Below, piece by piece: positions 31,597-42,241 of a stretch of DNA of 64,000 nucleotides. Positions within the stretch are counted from its first letter, which is position 1. Each line of letters begins with the position of its first letter. The DNA lies in contig JAMWZA010000001.1 of assembly GCA_024305105.1 (NCBI GenBank), positions 1-64,000 on the forward strand, given 5' to 3'. Under the pieces are notes generated by a model. That model was not told where the DNA came from and searched no databases. It worked only from the letters and a program-made list of their open reading frames with translations. This DNA is from Marinoscillum sp. (GTDB taxonomy: Bacteria > Bacteroidota > Bacteroidia > Cytophagales > Cyclobacteriaceae). A program made the translations under genes and the position numbers.

Positions 31597-32064
31597 TGGA
31601 CTTACGAGAGGTGACATTGGCCTGAGAGGCAGGCAGCATAAACCATGACTTCCCATCAGGAAATGACTGTCTTAAATAGTGGATATGCGCGGGCTATCAG
31701 GCCAAATGGGGCATCGGCCTGAAAAGACGGCCTGACAGCAGCGCATTCTTCACTGGTGCGTGAGGAAAGAAACCGGATTTCGCACATGGGGCTGGAGTGC
31801 ACGGTACGTAGACCAATGTCTTATGTGCTCAGGCCCTGGAGCGGAAACCTGAGCCAATGATTAACCCGAATAATTCGGGTAGTAAATATGGAGAACCTGT
31901 AACTCTCAGATTACAAGCGTGATTGAAATCCCCGTCCTCGCTGAGATGACATTTTTATTGGACCACAGGGCAAAGCCTTTAAGAATTCTTTCACTTAGAT
32001 TATAACCCTTTATATTCCATGCCACTATAGTAAGTTGACAAGTGGCAAAACGTTCAAAATGGGG

Positions 32065-32076
32065 TGACAAATTCAT
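32065..32076 (+). promoter_or_regulatory. Single half-site TGACAAATTCAT resembling the PUL operator
   Basis: Reverse complement ATGAATTTGTCA also occurs at 51477..51488; no 22-bp partner seen here. Confidence 0.35.
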
Positions 32077-32190
32077 CTATCGAATTGCTTAGTACAAACA
32101 ATATTGACATTTAATGTATTTTACTATTCATACTAATTGAGGTACCATAAAAATCTCTAGTAAAAAACCAATCACAACCCACACCCCGAG

Positions 32191-35100
32191 ATGAAATATT
32201 TAATTTGTTATGTTGGATTATTTCTTATCTGCCGCCTGAGTTTCGCACAAAACCCTCCGACGTTTGACTCGCTCTTACAAGTACTGGAAACTGATGCAAG
32301 CAGTTTGACTGTACAGGAGAAGGAAGACATACTTTTACAGATGTCTATAGCGTATGATTACATGGATTCTGCTGAGACCATGCAGTATGTCAACAAATGC
32401 TTAGCGCTGGCCAAAAAGACACAATATCCACCCCTGGAAATCAATGCCTGGTACAATCTGGGTTGGTTTAAAATGAACATAGGAGATTATGAAGCTACTG
32501 AAAGCATTTTTAAAAAGATGCTCGACCTGGCGACACAGTACCATGACCTTATGGGAACGGCCAATGCATTCAATGGGCTTTGCATATTAGAAAGAAGCAG
32601 GGGAAACGTAGAGGAGGCTATAGGCTATTGCAGGAAATGCCTGGAAGCTAAAAGGCAGCATGGTGATGAGGCCAGTCTATCCTCTACGTATCTAAACCTG
32701 ACGCTTATCTTTAAAGACATGGGACATTATCAAAAAGCACTGGAATGTGCCCTTAATTCTTTAGAAATTGGGGAAAGACTCAATAGTCTCAGTATTCAAC
32801 AAAATTCTCATTTTGAGATTGGTAACATCTATAATCGTCTTAATAATTTCAAAAAATCCGATTTTCATTTATCACGATCTTTGGGCATTGCTGAAGAACT
32901 CAAAAACCAAGCAAAGGTATGTCAAGTTCTAACCAGTATAGCGTCAGCTTATGAAGGCCAGGATAGCTATGAGAAGGCTTTGCAATTTGCAATAAAGGCA
33001 CTTGATATTCAGCAGAGCTTTGGACCTCACCCCAATTTGGGTGCATTATTTGGCCTAATTGCCAATGCCTATTTCCATACCGATGAACAAGACAGTGCAC
33101 TGGCTTATGCGTTTCGATCTATTGAACTTTTCGAGCATTTGAATATGGAGGCTGATCAGGCTTATCCACTCATTACCATCGGCCAGGTTTACGCACAAAG
33201 ATTGCAGTGGAGAGCGTCTAGATCGTATCTGATGTTGGCAAAGACGCTTAGTCTGAAGCATGGAAGAAAAGAAGCCATCAAACTTAGCAGCGAACAATTA
33301 TCAATAACAGAAGCTGCCTTGAGCAACTATCAAGCCGCATACGAAAACCAAATTCTTTTTAAGCAGATGTCTGACAGCCTACTCAATGAGGACAACACAA
33401 GAGCCATCACATTACTCGAATCTGAGTACCAGTATAATCAACAAAAGGATTCCATCCAGTCAGCAAATCAGCAGGAGAAGATACGCTTAGACCAGACCAT
33501 CAAACAACAACAAAAGAAACAATACCTGATATCGGGAGCTGTGCTAGTCCTGCTGATCATTGTCTATATACTCTATCGCTATTATCAATCAAAACAAAAA
33601 TCCAATGTGCTTCTGAGCCAGAGAAACAAGGAAATCGAACAGCAGCGAACCGAACTTGCCTCTTTGGATAAAGCCAAATCCAGGTTTTTTGCCAACATCT
33701 CCCACGAACTACGCACCCCGCTCACGCTAATCTCCAGTCCGCTGGAATCTCTCATGCAGAAGCGTGAGTACCACCATCAGACAGTGGAAATGGCATTACG
33801 CAACACCCGTAAGCTGAAGGTACTGGTCAACGACATCCTGGACCTCTCTAAACTCGAATCAGATAAACCCAAAGTAAAAAAGGAGCCTACAGAGCTGAGC
33901 ACCTATATAAAGCGTATATACTCCAACTACGAGTCGTTTGCGCAGGAGCTTAATATCAACTACAGCCTTGACCTGGCGGAAACCCTGCCACTATGGATCA
34001 TGATAGACAAAGCCCGAGTAGAAAAAGCCCTCAACAACCTCCTGTTCAACGCCATCAAGTACACCGAATCAGGAGGGCAGATATCGCTAACGATCAGGGA
34101 TACGGAGGGGCATATGAGCCTTTCCATTAGCGATACAGGTCCAGGCATAGCCCCTGAGGATCTACCGTATATCTTTGACCGCTACTACCAGAGTAAGCAA
34201 CCGCATGCCCCTTTACAGGGTGGTACCGGTATCGGTCTGGCACTGGCACGAGAGCTTGTTTTGATGATGGCAGGCGACCTTACCGTAACGAGTGAGTACG
34301 GCAAGGGAAGCGTTTTTACCATAACCCTACCCCTGGAGGTAGTAGACGCCCCGTTGACTACAGGATTACAAACGGAAACTACGACCACTGAAAATCGAAG
34401 TGTGGCGCTTGCTGATGACCATGCTTTACCTACGGGCGTAAATGCCGAAGCTCAGCACCACGTTCTCGTAGTGGAAGACAACCACGATATGCAGGCTCAT
34501 TTAAAACAGTTGCTTGGAGAAAACTATGAGGTGACACTGGCTATAAACGGCATAAAGGCATTAGAACAGCTTGAACAGCGACCCTTTGATCTGGTAATTA
34601 CTGATGCCATGATGCCAGGTATGGACGGATTCCAATTACTGGAGCATTTAAAGTCGTCAGATGCAAATCGAAACATACCTGTGGTGATGCTGACAGCATT
34701 GAATTTGGAAGAGAGTAAGCTGCAAGCTTTGATGCTGGGTGTAGATGACTATCTAACTAAGCCCTTTTCCCCTTCTGAGCTGCTAGCCAGGGTGAGTAAT
34801 CTGATCACAAGGTATGAGGTACGTAAAGCGTTAAAACTAGAGGAATCTCCAGAAGATCAACCTGTTAATCATACGAGGGAAGAAACCGCTACAAATGTGA
34901 TTTACAAATCTGATCTTGAATGGCTCAAGGAGGTAGAAACGGTGGTAAAGAAGGAGCTTACCAATAGCGATTATCAAATTACCCACCTTGCAGACGCATT
35001 TCATTTGAGCAAACGCCAGTTTCAGCGAAAACTGAAGTTACTCACTGGTATGACCTATACAGAGTATCACCATGAAATTGCACTGCAAATGGCTCGTGGA

Positions 35101-35244
35101 TTTTTGGAGACAGAAGTATACGGAAATGTAACAGGTGTAGGCTATGCCGTGGGGATCAATAATCCCTCCAGGTTTTCAGACATGTACTACCAGCGATTTG
35201 GTAAGAAGCCGGTAGATTACTTTAAAGAGAGGATCTCAGGTTAA
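32191..35244 (+). CDS. TPR-containing hybrid histidine kinase/response regulator/AraC-type regulator
   Basis: TPRs, TM, HisKA (FFANISHELRTPLTLI), HATPase, receiver (VVEDNHDMQ...ITDAMMPGMDG), AraC HTH (LSKRQFQRKLKLLTGMTYTEYHHE). Confidence 0.93.
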   Translation: MKYLICYVGLFLICRLSFAQNPPTFDSLLQVLETDASSLTVQEKEDILLQMSIAYDYMDSAETMQYVNKCLALAKKTQYPPLEINAWYNLGWFKMNIGDYEATESIFKKMLDLATQYHDLMGTANAFNGLCILERSRGNVEEAIGYCRKCLEAKRQHGDEASLSSTYLNLTLIFKDMGHYQKALECALNSLEIGERLNSLSIQQNSHFEIGNIYNRLNNFKKSDFHLSRSLGIAEELKNQAKVCQVLTSIASAYEGQDSYEKALQFAIKALDIQQSFGPHPNLGALFGLIANAYFHTDEQDSALAYAFRSIELFEHLNMEADQAYPLITIGQVYAQRLQWRASRSYLMLAKTLSLKHGRKEAIKLSSEQLSITEAALSNYQAAYENQILFKQMSDSLLNEDNTRAITLLESEYQYNQQKDSIQSANQQEKIRLDQTIKQQQKKQYLISGAVLVLLIIVYILYRYYQSKQKSNVLLSQRNKEIEQQRTELASLDKAKSRFFANISHELRTPLTLISSPLESLMQKREYHHQTVEMALRNTRKLKVLVNDILDLSKLESDKPKVKKEPTELSTYIKRIYSNYESFAQELNINYSLDLAETLPLWIMIDKARVEKALNNLLFNAIKYTESGGQISLTIRDTEGHMSLSISDTGPGIAPEDLPYIFDRYYQSKQPHAPLQGGTGIGLALARELVLMMAGDLTVTSEYGKGSVFTITLPLEVVDAPLTTGLQTETTTTENRSVALADDHALPTGVNAEAQHHVLVVEDNHDMQAHLKQLLGENYEVTLAINGIKALEQLEQRPFDLVITDAMMPGMDGFQLLEHLKSSDANRNIPVVMLTALNLEESKLQALMLGVDDYLTKPFSPSELLARVSNLITRYEVRKALKLEESPEDQPVNHTREETATNVIYKSDLEWLKEVETVVKKELTNSDYQITHLADAFHLSKRQFQRKLKLLTGMTYTEYHHEIALQMARGFLETEVYGNVTGVGYAVGINNPSRFSDMYYQRFGKKPVDYFKERISG

Positions 35245-35420
35245 TCAGTTGCTCCACCATCCCGTCAGAAACAGAACTCAGTAAGTAGTGATGTAAAAAG
35301 AGCTTGATATGACGTCAGGTGGTTCCACCTGATGGTGATGCTCGATACCCTATCGATCCAGGCGACATCACCTAAGCCGGCGATGGACAATACGGTTTTC
35401 ACTCCAAAAATGATGTGCAT

Positions 35421-35448
35421 TAAAAAACCCCGGAAAACGTTTCCGGGG
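35421..35448 (-). terminator. Rho-independent terminator of the minus-strand PUL operon
   Basis: Minus strand CCCCGGAAACGTTTTCCGGGGTTTTTTAA. Confidence 0.8.
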
Positions 35449-35754
35449 CCCCAACCAGCTACAAAAAGTCATAGAGACTATGAAAAAAAAGCTATCAAAT
35501 ACCTTGCTTCTCACAGCCTGTCAACCAGGAAACAAAGTGACACTGAATATTCGAAATCAAACCGGGTCACATTCATCAAACTGGTATCCTATTTTCATCA
35601 TGCTCTTTGATATGCCGGTAGGTATTTCCTCCTGATGGTGATGCATTGATAATTGGGGTGAGTAAAAGAGAAGACGAATTGACGTATCCCAAAATGCCCC
35701 TCGGATTTTCGGGTTGATCTGATTTTTTTGTCTGCCCAATAGGAGCAGAATCAA

Positions 35755-36897
35755 TCATTTAGAAGTTTTAACTTCCTGAAAGCCAGTATTTTCCAGCAAC
35801 TGAAATATTTGCAAAGATTCATTCCCATTACCAGCATCAAACCATGTGGCATTCTCCCAGTTAGATCCTTTGTTCCATGGAGTACTACAGTCTGTAGACA
35901 CCCAACCCGGCTCCCAATAGACCACTCCTTTTCCTCCAGCTTGCTTGGTCACATCAATCAACCGCTTCATAAACTGGTACTGACCATCCTCCGTGGCAGG
36001 ATAACCAGGGATCAAGGAATCTTCACCCAGAATATTATTTCCTTCATCAAAATTCTGAAGTGTGTATGGATAAGCTGTTTCCACCACCATCAGTTCCTTA
36101 TCGTAAGTGGTAATGAGTGAATCAATGGCCAAACCCAGGCTATCCAGGCCATATTCAGACCACTTTGGATAGTAGGATATGCCAATCCATTCATAATCAC
36201 CCAGCCCATTTCTTTTGGCCGCATCAAACCACCAAAGTGCATTCTCTGGTTGGGCTATGTGAATCATGCGTTGAATATCTACTTTTCTGATTTGCGAAAA
36301 GTCTTTGACCGCTTCCAGGCCGGCATTGATCAGCTGCAGATTGCGATCCCAATTGATCGTATCTACGACCATACGATCAGCAGGCTGCATGATTTCAACA
36401 TTGATCTCATTTCCTATCTGTACGATTTCAGGTAGTAATTCCATTTCATCGAGCCTATTCAATGTCCGATAGGTATACTGATACACACTATCGGCCAGAA
36501 TATCCTGGTTGGTAATTTGTTCCCAGGCCCTGGGAATTACCTGATGCTGAGGATCTGCCCACGTATCGGAGTAGTGAAAATCCAATAAAACTGTCATTCC
36601 AGCGTTTTTTGAGCGTTCGATGGCTAAGGCTACATCGTCAAAATTAGAATAACCGTTCGTCCAGTCCGGGGTATGCCACAGTCGCAACCTGGAAATATTA
36701 GCTCCTTTTTCTCCAAACAACTTATAAGGATTCACGATTTCACCATTGTGCCGATACTCAGCACCACAGTCCAGCATTTCATTGACGTAGGACAAATCTC
36801 CTCCTTGGTAAAAAATTGATTCCGCCTCTTTTGGGTCTTTGGTACTTTTACATCCTAGTGCCAGTACTAATACTATCAAGTAGATAAAATTTTTCAA
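35755..36897 (-). CDS. GH53 arabinogalactan endo-beta-1,4-galactanase (lipoprotein)
   Basis: Lipobox LALGC; GANISRLRLWHTP; acid/base QIGNEIN; nucleophile VVETAYP; YWEPGWV. Confidence 0.93.
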   Translation of the reverse strand: MKNFIYLIVLVLALGCKSTKDPKEAESIFYQGGDLSYVNEMLDCGAEYRHNGEIVNPYKLFGEKGANISRLRLWHTPDWTNGYSNFDDVALAIERSKNAGMTVLLDFHYSDTWADPQHQVIPRAWEQITNQDILADSVYQYTYRTLNRLDEMELLPEIVQIGNEINVEIMQPADRMVVDTINWDRNLQLINAGLEAVKDFSQIRKVDIQRMIHIAQPENALWWFDAAKRNGLGDYEWIGISYYPKWSEYGLDSLGLAIDSLITTYDKELMVVETAYPYTLQNFDEGNNILGEDSLIPGYPATEDGQYQFMKRLIDVTKQAGGKGVVYWEPGWVSTDCSTPWNKGSNWENATWFDAGNGNESLQIFQLLENTGFQEVKTSK

Positions 36898-36915
36898 AAT
36901 TGGTTTCCTTTTTCA

Positions 36916-38367
36916 TTAAAAATTCCACTCTTCCAATTTGGATGGAACACGCATTTGGTCTAAAGTGTCAAGAGCAGCTTTTACTCTGTTTGGTTCAGAA
37001 ATCGCCATATCAATCGATTCATTGGGGTCATTCTTTAGGTCGTAAAGTTCGAAATCATTAAAATTATCCCCCTCCACTTTCCTGATAAGCTTCCATCTTT
37101 CTTGAAGGAGTAATGCTTGAGCTGGTTTTCCATAAATAGTATGAAATTCCCAATACAGTACGTCTCGTTTTACATTAGGCTGGTTGTAAAAACTATGCAT
37201 CAAAGAAACTCCATCTGTTGAGAACGGCTCTTCATAACCAATCAAATCGGCGAAAGTGGGAAGTAAATCCCAAAAAGCACCTACACTTTGAGATTCTCCT
37301 GGGCGTATCTGTCCTTGCCACGAAATAACCATAGGCACTCTAATGCCACCTTCATACAAGTCTCGCTTATACCCTCTGTAACCTGCATTACTATTGAAAA
37401 AATCCGGGTCAGCACCACCCTCTTTATGCGGCCCGTTATCTGAGGTGAAAATGATTACGGTATTTTCTAAAAGATCATTTTTGCGGAGTTGATTAACAAT
37501 AGTTCCAACCTGCTGATCCAGCAAATCCACCATAGCTGCAAAGACAGCATGTGGTTTGGTTTGGGAGCCATACCACCCATTCTTATACTCCTTACATCCA
37601 GAATCACATCCTTGATAAGGTATTTCATCGAACCGATCAATATATTTTTGTACGTTTGGGTTTGGTGCTTTAAGCTCGGCATGTGGTAGAGGTGAGGCTA
37701 CGTAAAGGAAAAAAGGTTTTTCTTTATTCTTTTCAATGAATTCCAGTGTTTTAGTGTGAATGAGTTCCGGCGCATAAATACCTTCTAGGTTTTCCTTGTT
37801 AGCATCAAGCATAACCTTTTGCGTATTGTCCCATATATGAAAAGGATAATAATTATGAGCCAGTCGTTGACAATTGTAGCCAAAAAAGGTATCAAATCCC
37901 TGATTTAATGGATCACCTTCTGAATCAGGATATCCCAGACCCCATTTCCCAAATACTCCGGTGGCATATCCGCGGCTCTTAAACATTTCGGCAAGAGTTA
38001 GACTACTATCTGGCAACGGATACTGACCTTCATTTTCCATCTCTATATTTCCCCTAATTGGTGTATGACCAGTATGTAGACCTGTTAACAAGGTACTTCG
38101 TGAGGGTGCACAAACAGTAGATCCAGCATAAAATTGATCAAACACTAGACCATTTAGAGCAAGAGAGTCAATATTCGGAGTAAGGATTTTCGACTGTCCA
38201 TTGAATCCAACATCTCCATAACCAAGGTCATCCGCAAGTATTATTATAACATTTGGAGGCCGTTGTGTGTACTCTTTAACGAACAATATCCCACCAACCG
38301 TAATCGCAAAAAACACAAACCCAATAATCAGTTTTATCTTCATTGAATTATTTAAAAATAACAACAA
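36916..38367 (-). CDS. Family S1 sulfatase
   Basis: IIILADDLGYGDVG; FGly motif CAPSRSTLLTG; FTSDNGPH. Confidence 0.95.
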   Translation of the reverse strand: MLLFLNNSMKIKLIIGFVFFAITVGGILFVKEYTQRPPNVIIILADDLGYGDVGFNGQSKILTPNIDSLALNGLVFDQFYAGSTVCAPSRSTLLTGLHTGHTPIRGNIEMENEGQYPLPDSSLTLAEMFKSRGYATGVFGKWGLGYPDSEGDPLNQGFDTFFGYNCQRLAHNYYPFHIWDNTQKVMLDANKENLEGIYAPELIHTKTLEFIEKNKEKPFFLYVASPLPHAELKAPNPNVQKYIDRFDEIPYQGCDSGCKEYKNGWYGSQTKPHAVFAAMVDLLDQQVGTIVNQLRKNDLLENTVIIFTSDNGPHKEGGADPDFFNSNAGYRGYKRDLYEGGIRVPMVISWQGQIRPGESQSVGAFWDLLPTFADLIGYEEPFSTDGVSLMHSFYNQPNVKRDVLYWEFHTIYGKPAQALLLQERWKLIRKVEGDNFNDFELYDLKNDPNESIDMAISEPNRVKAALDTLDQMRVPSKLEEWNF

Positions 38368-38411
38368 AAAGGAACTACAAATCTGATGCTTCGATCATAC
38401 AATATTTACTT

Positions 38412-40484
38412 CTATTTGATGACCATTTTTAATGTGTGAGACTTATTTATAAACCTGGCCTGCACCATATAAACCCCTGGAGGAAGAGAAGTTTCAACAC
38501 GAAATTGCTGCTCCTTCTGATTTTCAAATGATATTCTTTCCAATAAGAACCCAGCTAAGTTGAAGATCTCAATTGCTAGAATCCCAGAGTTGACCTCACA
38601 ATAAAATGTTCCGTCATTTGGATTCGGAAACAGGTTGAATCCCGTCCTCGCATCAAGACTTAAAACAACCTCTCCATCACATGACCCAAAAGCAAAAGAA
38701 TACGTCTCATCACCCTCTTTCACCTCATAGCCTCGGTCAGTTCCCCACCAGGGAGCACAGGATTCAGGAAGAATCTCACGGGCATCTCCATCCTTGCGAT
38801 TCAAAAAATGAAACGCTCCAGATCTACCTTCTTTCAGCGTAATTGAATACTCATAAATACTACCTTCTACTTTTTCCATAGGGATGATTTGCCAGGGGTC
38901 ACCAGTAAAAGAACCCGTAATGTAGGCTCCCTCCCCAAGGTCCTTTCCAGTCAGGTCCACTCGAAAAGTCACCTCATGAAAAAGATGCCGGTCAGGATCT
39001 CCAACCTCACAGCTTGACCATTGGTAGTCCAGTACTAGATCTTCAGATCCAACTTCAAGTTCACGTTTGCCATTTCCATCGGAGCAGTCAGCAGGCACCG
39101 TCTCAGAGGCAGATACACTCTGCCCATTCAGGAAGTAATAAGAAGAGACAGTTCCCTTTTCCAGAAATTCATAGTGATAGTAGATATCCTCGTCTACCTG
39201 CACCATTTGTATTGGCTCGTCCAATATTCCACCCATCAGGTATACACCCTCAGAGACATCTTGACCATACATATCCACCTTAAACGACACCTTCACCAGG
39301 TTGTCGTCATACCAATGCCTCTCTGTCCAGCGTCCTCCACCATTTTTCATGAAATTGGTGTTTTCCGGATCAAAAAAGGCCAAATGATCATGCGACGAAC
39401 CAGTGCCCCATGGTGTACGACAAGGTGTAGAAACCCATGCCGGCTCCCAAAAAACAACACCTGTACCACCACCTGACTTAACCGCTCTTGTATAATCTAT
39501 CATATACTCCAACTGACGCTCAGGAGTCAGAGGTGCATATTCAGGATCCGAATCTGTTACTATGTTACCCAGCTGATCAAAGTTCTGATCAGTCCATGGA
39601 TACCCCGTTTCCAGAGCCATTACCTCATAGTCCTCGAAATCATTAACCAAACTCCTCACCGTATTTTCTAATTGGCCGATGCTCCCTCCATGCCACGAAT
39701 AGTAATAGGAAAAACCAAGAATATCGAAATCGGTCACTCCATTGGCTAGAAATCGATTTTCATAATTCCAGGCAACTGCATCTAGTCCATTCGTCATATG
39801 AAGAGCGATTTTGGGATTAATTGATGCGGTAGTCCCTACTTCCCTTACCGCTCTAATGGCCGCATTAAATAATTGCGCATGTCTAGACCAATCGTTACTT
39901 ACGGTTTCTATTGCCTCCCATCCATTTTCTTCAGGAATTTGCGTCAGTATTCCTCCGTTATTCTCATTGCCCACTTTAACAATGTTTGGCATTAATCCTT
40001 CTGCATCCAGTTCAGTAAGTACTTTAACCGTGTAATTATAAACGGAATCTTTGAGCACTTCCAGGTCTGAAGCCACCCCTAACCAGGCACGTGGGATCAA
40101 CTGATGTGCTGGATCGGCCCAGAAGTCTGAATAGTGGATGCCGAGCATCACCTCCATACCGTTCGCTTTAGCTCGCCTAATCGTCTTTTTAACATCCTCA
40201 AAATCATTGTAATAAGGCAGCACTCCTTCAGGTTGATCTAAAGGACCCTGCCACCAGGAAGGGTCTTTCCAAAGTCTTACCCGAATCAAATTGGTTCCGT
40301 GATCAGAAAAAATAGTAAAGGGATCTTTTTCCTCACTATTTTCCTTATACACCGCCCCACAGTCCTCCATTTGGTTGACATAGGATAAGTCGTTACCATA
40401 ATAGAATGACTGGTCTTGAGCCAGTAAGTTATGACTTAACAGGATGAACAAACAGAACGAAAATGTTAAAACCTTTCTCATCAT
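38412..40484 (-). CDS. GH53 endo-galactanase with two C-terminal beta-sandwich modules and T9SS sorting domain
   Basis: YGNDLSYVNQMEDCGAVY; KVGNENN; ALETGYPW; VSFKVDMYGQDV/VTFRVDLTGKDL repeats; NLFPNPNDGTF tail. Confidence 0.92.
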   Translation of the reverse strand: MMRKVLTFSFCLFILLSHNLLAQDQSFYYGNDLSYVNQMEDCGAVYKENSEEKDPFTIFSDHGTNLIRVRLWKDPSWWQGPLDQPEGVLPYYNDFEDVKKTIRRAKANGMEVMLGIHYSDFWADPAHQLIPRAWLGVASDLEVLKDSVYNYTVKVLTELDAEGLMPNIVKVGNENNGGILTQIPEENGWEAIETVSNDWSRHAQLFNAAIRAVREVGTTASINPKIALHMTNGLDAVAWNYENRFLANGVTDFDILGFSYYYSWHGGSIGQLENTVRSLVNDFEDYEVMALETGYPWTDQNFDQLGNIVTDSDPEYAPLTPERQLEYMIDYTRAVKSGGGTGVVFWEPAWVSTPCRTPWGTGSSHDHLAFFDPENTNFMKNGGGRWTERHWYDDNLVKVSFKVDMYGQDVSEGVYLMGGILDEPIQMVQVDEDIYYHYEFLEKGTVSSYYFLNGQSVSASETVPADCSDGNGKRELEVGSEDLVLDYQWSSCEVGDPDRHLFHEVTFRVDLTGKDLGEGAYITGSFTGDPWQIIPMEKVEGSIYEYSITLKEGRSGAFHFLNRKDGDAREILPESCAPWWGTDRGYEVKEGDETYSFAFGSCDGEVVLSLDARTGFNLFPNPNDGTFYCEVNSGILAIEIFNLAGFLLERISFENQKEQQFRVETSLPPGVYMVQARFINKSHTLKMVIK

Positions 40485-40498
40485 TTCAATAGTATCGA

Positions 40499-40660
40499 AG
40501 CTGTCTCAAAAGCTACGTCTTTTGTCATTTCGAAGTAACGAGGTGTTCCACCAAAGAAATCTTACTCGTTTGATTGTCAATACATTAAAGTTTGAAGTAA
40601 ATTTCACCATAGCCCGTCTTGACGGCAGACAGGTCGAAATGACACCTTTTTGAAACAGCC
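40499..40660. mobile_element. MITE/REP-like non-coding palindromic element (~162 bp)
   Basis: Ends AGCTGTCTCAAAAG / CTTTTTGAAACAGCC inverted; inner perfect GTCATTTCGA / TCGAAATGAC. Confidence 0.6.
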
Positions 40661-40684
40661 TCCTTTTGTAAACCTACCAACTAC

Positions 40685-42241
40685 TTAATTATACGTATCG
40701 TTTTGTTCGTACCCCTGGTTCAAAGCCCATATAGGTATCGGCAAAATCTCATGGTCATTTTGCTTGCCTCGTGCTGCCAGACGTTCTTCCCATTGGTCAT
40801 GCCTGATCAAATCCATTTTTCTCACCCCTTCAAAGAATAGTTCCTTTCCCCGCTCTTCAAGGATTGCAGCGTTGAAGGCATTAAGGTCAGAGGTGGACGC
40901 TGGTAAAAGGTCAGACACGTTCGATCGGTTCCTGACTTGATTGACCAACCCTATAGCTTCAGCAGTTGGTCCTCCGTTATTCTCATTGATCGCTTCGGCC
41001 AGCATCAACAATACATCTGCGTACCTGGCAATGATGATGTCATTTCCCTGGAATGCTCCCGGGTTCTCTATATTCTCTGGATACTTCAACACCACCGCAC
41101 CATTCAAATTAGTTCTATCTCTCAAGTCATTGCTGGTGCTGTTATAACTCGCATCAAACATCTCCAAACGCAAGTCGTTCGGATCAAAGGAATCATAAAA
41201 ATCCCAGTGAGCCATAAATACTCCTTGCGGATTACTCCATCCACCATTTTGATATACACCGGGGTAATCTCCTGGATAGCAATAGTAAGTCCAGGCGTTG
41301 ATATTACCGTTTTGAGCTACCCCATCAGAAGTATGGTCCACAGTAACCGCGAAGATGTTTTCAGCATTACGCTGAGTGCTTACCTCAAATAAAGACTTAT
41401 AAGGATTAGAACCAGAAGTAACCAAACCGTAGCCTAAGCCCGTAATCTCCCTGCCGATCTCTTCAGCGTCAGTAAAATTTCGTTCATTCATTTGTACACG
41501 CATAAGCAGCGTCAATGCAAATCCACGAGTGAATCGCCCATAAAAGTCATCACTGTCCCAGGAGATGTCAGGCAAGCCATTTGCCGGATCTGTGGCAAAT
41601 TCAAGATCACTTACCATAGCCGAAACATAATCCGCTCTACTAGGCTTGGTCACATCCCACTCTGCATCTGTTCCAATTTCGGAAGCGTCAAGAATGACAG
41701 GCACCGGCCCATACAAATGGAGTAAGTAGTACATGAGCCATGCTCTGGAGGTTCTGGCCTCAGCTTGTAGCAACAACTTACTTTCATCACTTATAGGTGC
41801 CACTTCCAAATCAGCAATAATTTGTGTTAGCTGGGTCACAAAACTCACTTTGGAAAGGTGACTTCTACTGATATCCTGTGTAGCAAAAAAGTCAAAGTTG
41901 GCACGGGTCACTGCTTCAAAGAATCCACCCCAGCCATTGACATAAATAGCTAGGTTATCTGACGGACCATCAAACATATAAAGGTGGCCAAATTCATAGG
42001 CATGAAAGTTGTCTCGATAGCTGTTGCTTGCATTAGGTATATTATAGCCCCACTTGGAGCCAAATGGCTTATATGCCTCCATGGTGTAGAGGAAATAATC
42101 CTCTTCTGTTTGAGGAAAATTATTCGGCGATAGCGTTCCGTAAAGTGCGGGATCAAAATCATCATCGCAACCTATTAGAACAAATACGAATGTGAATAAT
42201 ACAAATAGCTTCTTCATGATCTTTTGATTAAAATTTTGCAT
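40685..42241 (-). CDS. SusD/RagB family glycan-binding lipoprotein
   Basis: Lipobox FVLIGC; C-terminal NQVRNRSNVSDL...AILEERGKELFFEGVRKMDLIRHDQW; likely start at the internal MKKLFVLF. Confidence 0.95.
   Translation of the reverse strand: MQNFNQKIMKKLFVLFTFVFVLIGCDDDFDPALYGTLSPNNFPQTEEDYFLYTMEAYKPFGSKWGYNIPNASNSYRDNFHAYEFGHLYMFDGPSDNLAIYVNGWGGFFEAVTRANFDFFATQDISRSHLSKVSFVTQLTQIIADLEVAPISDESKLLLQAEARTSRAWLMYYLLHLYGPVPVILDASEIGTDAEWDVTKPSRADYVSAMVSDLEFATDPANGLPDISWDSDDFYGRFTRGFALTLLMRVQMNERNFTDAEEIGREITGLGYGLVTSGSNPYKSLFEVSTQRNAENIFAVTVDHTSDGVAQNGNINAWTYYCYPGDYPGVYQNGGWSNPQGVFMAHWDFYDSFDPNDLRLEMFDASYNSTSNDLRDRTNLNGAVVLKYPENIENPGAFQGNDIIIARYADVLLMLAEAINENNGGPTAEAIGLVNQVRNRSNVSDLLPASTSDLNAFNAAILEERGKELFFEGVRKMDLIRHDQWEERLAARGKQNDHEILPIPIWALNQGYEQNDTYN

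Noticed and set aside
40937-41392. 151-aa plus-strand ORF
   Set aside because: Antisense to susD, low-complexity hydrophobic composition.
42228-42241. Overlap between susC stop and susD ORF start
   Set aside because: The susD signal peptide begins at an internal MKKLFVLF, so the overlap is probably an ORF-caller artefact.
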